A DNA stretch of 64,000 bases from Sphingopyxis macrogoltabida (GTDB lineage Bacteria > Pseudomonadota > Alphaproteobacteria > Sphingomonadales > Sphingomonadaceae), in assembly GCA_003241685.1 (NCBI GenBank), contig QFPJ01000011.1, positions 15,548-79,547 on the forward strand. Direction: 5' to 3'. Under the pieces are notes generated by a model, which did not search any database, was not told the origin of the DNA, and worked only from the letters and a program-made list of their open reading frames with translations. The position numbers and the translations under genes were made by a program. Position 1 is the stretch's first letter. Every line of letters starts with the position of its first letter. Shown piece by piece: positions 58,106 through 64,000 of the stretch.

Positions 58106-58144
58106 AAAAATGTCCGCCGGAGGCCGAATGGCTTCCGACGGACA
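58106..58144 (-). terminator. Intrinsic terminator of aceA
   Basis: Read on the minus strand, a long stem of TGTCCG, CGGA, GCC and GGC, TCCG, CGGACA (with three single mismatches) is followed directly by TTTTTG (complement of 58106-58110). It lies about 110 bp downstream of the aceA stop. A second small hairpin TGCGCC-TTCG-GGCGCA at 58089-58104 follows it. Confidence 0.8.
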
Positions 58145-58256
58145 GGCTTTCCTCCCCAGGAAAGACCGGATGGCGCGGGGAACGGTTGTGCAAGGTGCCC
58201 CGCGCCAAAAAGGTTGGCGCGAGGGGTGCAACGGAGCCCCTCGCGCCGAACTCGTA

Positions 58257-59849
58257 TCAGGCGGCGAACTGGTTCATCGTGTTGTCCTTGCCCGCGGCCT
58301 TCAGCGCGGCTTCGCCGGCGAAATATTCCTTATGGTCGTCGCCGATGTCGCTGCCCGACATATTCTGGTGCTTCACGCAGGCGATGCCCTGGCGGATTTC
58401 CTTGCGCTGGACGCCGGCGACATAGCCGAGCATGCCCTGTTCGCCGAAATATTCCTTCGCCAGATTGTCGGTCGACAGCGCGGCGGTGTGATAGGTCGGC
58501 AGCGTGATCAGATGGTGGAAGATGCCCGCCCGCTTCGCCGCGTCGCGCTGGAAGGTGCGGATGCGGTCGTCGGCTTCCGCGCTGAGTTCGGTCGCGTCGT
58601 AATCGGCGCTCATCAGCTTGGCGCGGTCATAGGCGCTGACGTCCTTGCCCTCCTTCTCCCAGGCATCGAACACCTGCTGGCGGAAGTTCAGCGTCCAGTT
58701 GAAGCTGGGCGAATTATTGTAGGCGAGCTTCGCGTTGGGAACGACTTCGCGGATGCGGTCGACCATGCCGGCAATCTGTTCGATGTGCGGCTTTTCGGTT
58801 TCGATCCACAGCAGGTCGGCGCCGTTCTGAAGCGACGCGATGCAATCCATCACGCAGCGATCCTCGCCGGTTCCGGGCCGGAACTGATAGAGGTTCGAGG
58901 GCAGGCGCTTCGGGCGCATCAGCTTGCCGTCGCGGTTGATCAGGACGTCGCCGGGATTGCCAGCGCCCTCGACCTCTTCGCAATCGAGGAAGCTGTTATA
59001 CTGGTCGCCAAGGTCGCCGGGTTCCTTCGAAAAAGCGATCTGCTTGGTCAGGCCCGCGCCGAGGCTGTCGGTGCGCGTCACGATGATGCCGTCCTCGACG
59101 CCCAGTTCCATGAAGGCATAGCGGCAGGCGCGGATCTTGGCGATGAAATCCTCGTGCGGCACGGTGACCTTGCCGTCCTGGTGGCCGCACTGCTTTTCGT
59201 CCGACACTTGATTTTCGATCTGGAGCGCGCAGGCGCCGGCTTCGATCATCTTCTTGGCGAGCAGATAGGTCGCCTCGGCATTGCCGAAGCCCGCGTCGAT
59301 GTCGGCGATGATCGGCACAACATGCGTTTCATGATTGTCGATCGCGGCCTGAACCTGCTTGGCCTTCAGCTCGTCGCCCTCGGCGCGCGCGGCGTCGAGA
59401 TCGCGGAACAGCATGCCGAGTTCGCGGGCGTCCGCCTGGCGCAGGAAGGTGTAGATTTCCTCGATCAGCGCGGGAACGCTGGTCTTTTCGTGCATCGACT
59501 GGTCGGGCAGCGGGCCGAATTCGCTGCGCAGCGCGGCGATCATCCAGCCGGAGAGGTAGATGTAGCGGCCCTTGACGGTCCCGAAATGCTTCTTGATCGA
59601 GATCATCTTCTGCTGCGCGATGAAGCCGTGCCAGCAGCCGAGCGACTGGGTGTAGTTCGCGGGATCGGCATCATAGGCGGCCATGTCGGCGCGCATGATG
59701 CGTGCGGTGTAGCGGGCGATGTCGATGCCGGTGCGGAACTTGTTCTGAGCGCGCATGCGGGCGACGCTTTCGCCGCTGATCCCGTCCCAGGTGCCGTCGT
59801 AATCGCGGATGAGGCGGCCGGCCTGCGCCATGTCTTCAGTGTAGCTCAT
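58257..59849 (-). CDS. aceA: Isocitrate lyase
   Basis: AceA splits isocitrate to glyoxylate and succinate, the first step of the glyoxylate shunt for growth on acetate or fatty acids. The 530-residue protein belongs to the longer class found in many proteobacteria. The active-site loop is EKQCGH (Cys221, His223) where most members have KKCGH. Other family blocks are IADIDAGFGNAEATYLLAKK (20 residues), IENQVSDEK, VTRTDSLGAG and LAYNNSPSFNW. ATG 59849 follows AAGGAAC. It is divergent from the ScfR regulator at 59989, and a terminator lies downstream. Confidence 0.96.
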   Translation of the reverse strand: MSYTEDMAQAGRLIRDYDGTWDGISGESVARMRAQNKFRTGIDIARYTARIMRADMAAYDADPANYTQSLGCWHGFIAQQKMISIKKHFGTVKGRYIYLSGWMIAALRSEFGPLPDQSMHEKTSVPALIEEIYTFLRQADARELGMLFRDLDAARAEGDELKAKQVQAAIDNHETHVVPIIADIDAGFGNAEATYLLAKKMIEAGACALQIENQVSDEKQCGHQDGKVTVPHEDFIAKIRACRYAFMELGVEDGIIVTRTDSLGAGLTKQIAFSKEPGDLGDQYNSFLDCEEVEGAGNPGDVLINRDGKLMRPKRLPSNLYQFRPGTGEDRCVMDCIASLQNGADLLWIETEKPHIEQIAGMVDRIREVVPNAKLAYNNSPSFNWTLNFRQQVFDAWEKEGKDVSAYDRAKLMSADYDATELSAEADDRIRTFQRDAAKRAGIFHHLITLPTYHTAALSTDNLAKEYFGEQGMLGYVAGVQRKEIRQGIACVKHQNMSGSDIGDDHKEYFAGEAALKAAGKDNTMNQFAA

Positions 59850-59926
59850 GATCCTGTTCCTTCGCTGGAGGAGATGCTCCCTCTCTGGCGCGGTGGCCGG
59901 GCGAAGTGAAAAGGTTTGTCAATAAT

Positions 59927-59969
59927 TCTTGTGAATATTCGCGATTAAGTGCATTATCTCGTGTAAATT
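59927..59969. promoter_or_regulatory. Candidate operator repeats between aceA and its regulator
   Basis: Two similar 13-mers, TCTTGTGAATATT (59927-59939) and TCTCGTGTAAATT (59957-59969), match at 10 of 13 positions and are exactly 30 bp apart, three helical turns. The first contains the palindrome GAATATTC (59933-59940). The 139-bp divergent region is far more AT-rich than its surroundings. They are candidate binding sites of the ScfR protein. Confidence 0.5.
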
Positions 59970-59988
59970 AGTAAAGAAAGTTACATAC

Positions 59989-61377
59989 ATGGCCGAGCAT
60001 CGCGTCTTTGCAGGGCCCGCCGTGCGCAAGGTCCGCCGCGACGCGGGCATGACGCAGGCCGCGATGGCCGACGCGCTCGATATCTCGCCATCCTATCTCA
60101 ACCTGATCGAACATGGCCAGCGGCCGTTGTCGGCCACGGTGATCGTGCGGCTTGCCGAGCGTTTCGGTTTCGACGCGGCGACGCTGGGCGCGGACGAGGT
60201 TCCCGGCGGGCTTGCCGGCCTGCGCCGCCGCCTGGCGGACCCCCGCTTCGCCGACCTGGGCATCAACGCGCAGGATGTCGAGCAATGGCTGCAGGTCGCC
60301 CCGGCGACCGCCGTCGCCTTTGCCCGGCTGTTCGACAAGGCGGGCGACGGGACCGCGCCCGGACCGACCGAAGCCCCCGAAGTCGACGCGGTCCGCCGCG
60401 CGATCGAGAAATGGCGCAACCATTTTCCCGATCTCGACGCCCGCGCCGAGGAACTGGCCGACGAGTTGCGACTGGCGGGCGGCGACCTGTACGGCACGAT
60501 TTCGGAACGGCTGCGCACGCGGCATCAACTGGGCATCCGCATCCTGCCCGCCGATGTCATGCCCGACCGGCTGCGCTGGCTCGACTGGCACGCCCGGCAG
60601 TTGATGCTGAACGAATTGCTGCGCCCGGCGTCGCGGACGTTTCAGGCGGCGGCGACGCTGGCGCAGATCGAGGCGAAGGGAGAGATCGACGCGCTGGTCG
60701 CCGGTGCGGAGTTCACCGAGGCATCCTCGGCCCGGCTGTTCGAGCGGCACCTGATCCAGTATTTCGCGGCGGCGCTGATGATGCCCTATGGCCGTTTTCT
60801 GCGCGCCTGCGACGCGACGGGATATGATCTGCTGTTGCTGCAACGCCGGTTCGGGGCCGGATATGAGCAGGTGGCGCATCGCCTGACGACGCTTCAGCGC
60901 GTCGGGGCACGCGGCCTGCCTTTCTTCATGCTGCGGATCGACCGCTCGGGACAGGCGTCCAAGCGTTATGCCGGCGCCAGCCAGTCGCCGCTGGTCGATG
61001 GCGACGTGCGCTGTCCGCTGTGGGCGATTCACGAAGCCTTCGCCCGTCCGGGGGAGGCGGTGCCCGACCTGCTCGAACTGGAGGACGGATCGCGCTGGTT
61101 CACGCAGAGCCGCACCGTCGCCGCGCCGGGCGCGACGGGCAGCGGAACGCCGGCGCGCTTCGCCGTATGCGTCGGGGTCGACGCGAAGGTCGCGGCGCCG
61201 TTGATCGCCGCGCGCGGAATCGACCTGATGCGCGGGGCGACGACGCCGATCGGGCTGGGATGCCGGCGCTGCACCCGTACCGGCTGCGTCCAGCGTTCGG
61301 CGCCCCCGATCGGCCGCGCGCTGCGGTTTCGGGATGGCGAGCGCGGCGTGTCCGCCTTCGATTTCGCGGGCGATTGA
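59989..61377 (+). CDS. ScfR-family (RamB/PrpR-like) regulator
   Basis: Short-chain fatty acid regulators have an HTH, an ImmA/IrrE-like domain (COG3800) and a C-terminal DUF2083 region. The 462-residue protein begins with XRE-type HTH (VRRDAGMTQAAMADALDISP, SYLNLIEHGQRPLS), has a degenerate IrrE-like middle (about 160-300: FERHLIQYFAAALMMPYGRF, 20 residues) and ends in the family's Cys-rich block CRRCTRTGCVQRSAPPIGR. It starts 139 bp from the divergent aceA and so probably controls it, as RamB does in Corynebacterium and ScfR proteins do for short-chain acid genes. Confidence 0.88.
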   Translation: MAEHRVFAGPAVRKVRRDAGMTQAAMADALDISPSYLNLIEHGQRPLSATVIVRLAERFGFDAATLGADEVPGGLAGLRRRLADPRFADLGINAQDVEQWLQVAPATAVAFARLFDKAGDGTAPGPTEAPEVDAVRRAIEKWRNHFPDLDARAEELADELRLAGGDLYGTISERLRTRHQLGIRILPADVMPDRLRWLDWHARQLMLNELLRPASRTFQAAATLAQIEAKGEIDALVAGAEFTEASSARLFERHLIQYFAAALMMPYGRFLRACDATGYDLLLLQRRFGAGYEQVAHRLTTLQRVGARGLPFFMLRIDRSGQASKRYAGASQSPLVDGDVRCPLWAIHEAFARPGEAVPDLLELEDGSRWFTQSRTVAAPGATGSGTPARFAVCVGVDAKVAAPLIAARGIDLMRGATTPIGLGCRRCTRTGCVQRSAPPIGRALRFRDGERGVSAFDFAGD

Positions 61378-61476
61378 CGCCGGACCGTGCCGGAACGGGA
61401 TAGGCGCGTCTTCGCGCTGGCACGGCGCGCAAAAAGCTGCGATCATGGGCATCTCGAACAAATTCCTGGGGCGACC

Positions 61477-62787
61477 TTGAACAATATCAGTGCCGAAGGC
61501 TTTCGAGCCTTGCTCGAAAGTGTTCCAGACGGATTTTTCGTCCACGACGAACGAGGGCGATTCGTCGATGCGAACGCGCGGTCATGCGCCGACCTCGGCT
61601 ATTCGCGCGACGAATTGCTGGGCCTGTCCATCAACGACATTTCCGTTGGGGCCGGTCCGGCGGACAATCTCGAACAATGGCGCCTGGCGCCGGTGGGCAT
61701 GGCGATGAATTTTCGTCAGGTCGCGCTTCGCAAGGACGGGTCGACCTTTCCCGTCGATGTCAGTCTGACGTGCCGCGAAGTCGACGGGCGCAAGCTGTTC
61801 CTGGGCCTGGCCCGCGACATGAGCCGTTACGAACAGGCGAACAGCGAACTGGAAGCCAGGGTCGATCGCCGCACCGCCGACCTGACGGCGGCGAACGAAC
61901 GGCTGGCGATTGCGGCCCGCGTGGGCGGGCTGGGCATATGGGATTATGACATCGCCGCCGACCGGCTGCACTGTGACGAGCAATGGCATCGGATCATGGG
62001 CCGCGATCCGGCGCGGCCAATCGAGCGGATCGCCGATTTTCGATCCTTCATTCACCCCGAAGATGCCGAACGGGCCACCAAGGTAGAGGCGTCGGCGGTG
62101 CAGGGCACCGACAATCGGCGCGACTATGGCATCACCTTCCGCATCCTGCGCCCCGATGGCCGCATCCGGTGGGTGCGGTCGGCGGCGTCGCTGGTCACCG
62201 ATGCGGAGGGTCAGCCCGTTCGCGCGGTCGGCTTCGTCGTCGACATCACCGAATCCTGGTTTGCGGAGGCGAATTTGCAGCGGCAGTCGCGCGAAGACGC
62301 ACTGACCGGGGTCGCCAACCGGCGGCGGCTGGACGAAGAGCTGAAAAAGGCGTGCCTGCATGCCACGCGCACCGGCGAACCCCTGGCGGTGGCGCTGATC
62401 GATATCGATCATTTCAAGGGGTATAACGACGCGCTGGGCCATCTGGCGGGCGACGTCGCCCTGACCAGCGTCGCCGACATCCTGTCGCTGATCGCCCGGC
62501 GGCCCTATGATCTGGTCGCGCGCTATGGCGGCGAGGAATTCGTGCTGCTGCTGCCGGGCGTTTCCGACCCGTCCGCGGTGCTGAACCGCATCGGCGCGGA
62601 ACTGGCGCGGCTGGCCATGCCGCATCCCGCTTCGCCGGTGGCGGCGCATCTGACCGTCAGCTGCGGTTGCGCCGTCGCGCTGGAACTCGCCGATATTGCG
62701 CCGGAAAGCCTGTTCGCGCGGTGCGACGAGGCGCTTTATCAGGCAAAACAGGGCGGGCGGAACCGCGTGCACATCGTCGAAATCTGA
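61477..62787 (+). CDS. PAS-PAS-GGDEF diguanylate cyclase
   Basis: It makes cyclic di-GMP from two GTP. The first PAS domain (about 5-115: GFRALLESVPDGFFVHDERG) and second PAS-like domain (about 150-275, GFVVDITESWFAEANLQRQS at its end) lead to a GGDEF domain (about 285-430). The active site is intact, GGEEF, and an inhibitory I-site RPYD is five residues before it, so product feedback is expected. There is no EAL domain. Start TTG 61477, directly before the PAS domain, was chosen; GTG 61387 would add 30 residues of no visible homology. It follows the ScfR gene by 99 bp. Confidence 0.88.
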   Translation: MNNISAEGFRALLESVPDGFFVHDERGRFVDANARSCADLGYSRDELLGLSINDISVGAGPADNLEQWRLAPVGMAMNFRQVALRKDGSTFPVDVSLTCREVDGRKLFLGLARDMSRYEQANSELEARVDRRTADLTAANERLAIAARVGGLGIWDYDIAADRLHCDEQWHRIMGRDPARPIERIADFRSFIHPEDAERATKVEASAVQGTDNRRDYGITFRILRPDGRIRWVRSAASLVTDAEGQPVRAVGFVVDITESWFAEANLQRQSREDALTGVANRRRLDEELKKACLHATRTGEPLAVALIDIDHFKGYNDALGHLAGDVALTSVADILSLIARRPYDLVARYGGEEFVLLLPGVSDPSAVLNRIGAELARLAMPHPASPVAAHLTVSCGCAVALELADIAPESLFARCDEALYQAKQGGRNRVHIVEI

Positions 62788-62796
62788 CGCCGGGGT

Positions 62797-63837
62797 TCAG
62801 CCCTCGCGCGCCTTTGCCGCTGCGCGCACGTCCTGCGATCGGTCGAGCGGCATGATCAGGATATCGTCGCCGTCGATGATGACCGCCATGTCGTCGACCC
62901 CGACAAGCGCGACGCGGCGGCCGCCGGCGCGAACCAGATTGCCGTGGCTGTCGTGCAGGAAAACATCGCCGTTCGCCACATTGCCCGCATCGTCCCGCTG
63001 GTCCGACAGGGCGTGTACCGCCTGCCAGCTGCCGACGTCGGACCAGCCGATCGCGGCGGGCACGACGGCGACCCGGTCGTCCTTTTCCATCACCGCATAA
63101 TCGATCGAATCGGCGGGCGCGGCCGCGAAGGCCGAAGCGTCGGCGTAAAGCGCATCGCCGTCGATCGTCGCGCCGCGTACCGCCGCATCCGCCGCTTCGA
63201 AGATCGCCCGGCAGTGCGTCAGCATGGCGTCGCGCATCCGGCCGGCGCGGAACAGGAATATTCCGGCATTCCAATTATATGTGCCGGCCGCCAGCATCGC
63301 CCTGGCTGCGTCCAGCGGCGGCTTTTCGACGAACCGTTCGACGGCAAAGCCATCCTCGCCAAGCGCGGCACCCGCGGCGATATAGCCGAAGCCCGTTTCG
63401 GGCCGGTCGGGGGTGATGCCGAACGTGACGATCCAGCCCTGCTGCGCCAGCCGTACACCCCGCCCGATGGCGGCATGAAACGCCGCGACGTCGGCGATGA
63501 CATGATCGCTGGGCATGACCAGCAGCAGCGCGTCGGCATCGGCGCGCGCGACCGCGAGGGCAATGGCGGCGGCGGTGCCGCGCGGCGCGGGTTCGACGAT
63601 CAGCGATGCTTGGCCGGCGCCGGCCTGGTCGCGCACCGGGCCGACATGCGCGTCGCCGCACAGGATGGCGGGCGGCAGGAAATGCGGCCCGGCGGGGGTG
63701 CGCGCCAGCGTCTGGCGCAACAGGCTGTCGGGCCCCGCCAGCGTCAGGAACTGCTTCGCGCGCAGCCCGCGCGATTCGGGCCAGAGCCGCGTTCCGGCGC
63801 CGCCGCACAGGATCACCGGCTGGATCATTTGCGTCAT
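62797..63837 (-). CDS. manC: Mannose-1-phosphate guanylyltransferase
   Basis: The enzyme makes GDP-mannose, precursor of mannose, fucose and rhamnose in surface polysaccharides. The 346-residue protein has the nucleotidyl transferase start QPVILCGGAGTRLWPESRG, PSDHVIAD, RPETGFGYIAAG, VEKP and a short left-handed beta-helix tail (GGRRVALVGVDDMAVIIDGD, 20 residues). The isomerase domain of bifunctional ManC/AlgA is absent. It is convergent with the diguanylate cyclase (9 bp apart). Its 5' region at 63838-64000 is AT-richer and probably holds the promoter of a polysaccharide locus. Confidence 0.93.
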   Translation of the reverse strand: MTQMIQPVILCGGAGTRLWPESRGLRAKQFLTLAGPDSLLRQTLARTPAGPHFLPPAILCGDAHVGPVRDQAGAGQASLIVEPAPRGTAAAIALAVARADADALLLVMPSDHVIADVAAFHAAIGRGVRLAQQGWIVTFGITPDRPETGFGYIAAGAALGEDGFAVERFVEKPPLDAARAMLAAGTYNWNAGIFLFRAGRMRDAMLTHCRAIFEAADAAVRGATIDGDALYADASAFAAAPADSIDYAVMEKDDRVAVVPAAIGWSDVGSWQAVHALSDQRDDAGNVANGDVFLHDSHGNLVRAGGRRVALVGVDDMAVIIDGDDILIMPLDRSQDVRAAAKAREG

Positions 63838-63959
63838 AACAGATGCTTACTCCCCCGACGCGGGGTGGTCATCCCCGGCCTGCATGGATTATGAGTGTAA
63901 AATTAACCGACAGTTGAACACAACCGTTAAAAACAGCCAGCTTCGTAGCCGATTTTCCG

Positions 63960-64000
63960 ATGTTTTCCAGATTCACGATGCGTTCCCATATGGCGGCTTC
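63960..64000 (+). CDS. Possible start of a gene running off the window
   Basis: An open frame beginning with ATG at 63960 (another ATG at 63978, a third at 63990) reads MFSRFTMRSHMAA to the edge. The frame is too short to identify, and no clear ribosome site is seen. It lies after a 122-bp AT-rich region divergent from the guanylyltransferase gene, where a promoter would be expected. Confidence 0.25.
   Translation, partial: MFSRFTMRSHMAA

Noticed and set aside
1..64000. CRISPR arrays, insertion sequences, rRNA genes, tmRNA
   Set aside because: None was found: no regularly spaced repeats, no transposase-like protein with terminal repeats, no rRNA or tmRNA signature words.

Overview
The window is GC-rich, densely coded chromosomal DNA from an alphaproteobacterium, most likely a sphingomonad (order Sphingomonadales). 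That placement is an inference. It rests on an alphaproteobacterial LexA box (GTTC-N7-GTTC) before recA, a CckA kinase and a ChpT-type phosphotransferase, a gene-transfer-agent (GTA) type holin and endolysin, a DUF6456 protein, an alphaproteobacterial-type RNase P RNA and an ScfR-type regulator beside isocitrate lyase. I see no transposase, integrase, CRISPR array, rRNA or replication origin. Most of the window is ordinary core genome.

Layout. 1-14.5 kb: ndk, a cardiolipin synthase, a Sel1-repeat protein, purM with a purN fused to a YjbR domain, then DUF2066-like gene, hda, ppk1, ppx, and rnd facing them, followed by a small membrane protein and an FAD-linked oxidase. 14.5-22.8 kb: aspS, an alpha/beta hydrolase, a PPK2 kinase, a J-domain protein, an OmpA-like protein, mtgA, rpoH and rluD. 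22.9-29 kb: chpT followed by a compact chemotaxis operon cheA-cheW-cheY-cheB-cheR. 29-35 kb: an AmpD-like amidase, rnpB, greB, slt, dapA, smpB and a DUF2062 protein. 35-46.8 kb: an M13 peptidase, cckA with a small response regulator, recA, a glutathione transferase, two exported proteins and alaS.

46.9-56.6 kb is the most unusual part. A GTA-type holin and GH108 endolysin lie next to alaS, away from any capsid genes. They are followed by a quinone oxidoreductase, an EF-hand protein, a TSUP permease, tRNA-Pro, yajC-secD-secF and a glycosyltransferase. Then comes an XRE regulator divergent from a DUF6456 protein resembling the C-terminal half of the GTA activator GafA (GafZ in Caulobacter). The two divergent promoter regions of this stretch share an 11-bp word. 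A structured 6S-like RNA with a strong promoter follows. 56.6-64 kb: TerC, a WYL-like mini-protein, aceA divergent from its probable ScfR regulator, a PAS-GGDEF diguanylate cyclase and a mannose-1-phosphate guanylyltransferase.

How it fits together. CckA and ChpT are two steps of the phosphorelay that controls CtrA, and CtrA is known to influence motility and GTA genes in other alphaproteobacteria. The window therefore holds phosphorelay parts (chpT, cckA), likely outputs (che genes, GTA lysis genes) and a candidate GTA activator. Two TTAACCAT words, a CtrA-type half site, lie in front of chpT and cheA. ppk1, ppx and PPK2 give polyphosphate synthesis, breakdown and use within about 10 kb, with ppk1 translationally linked to hda. 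All gene calls rest on reading the translated sequence and recalled family motifs; no database search was possible.
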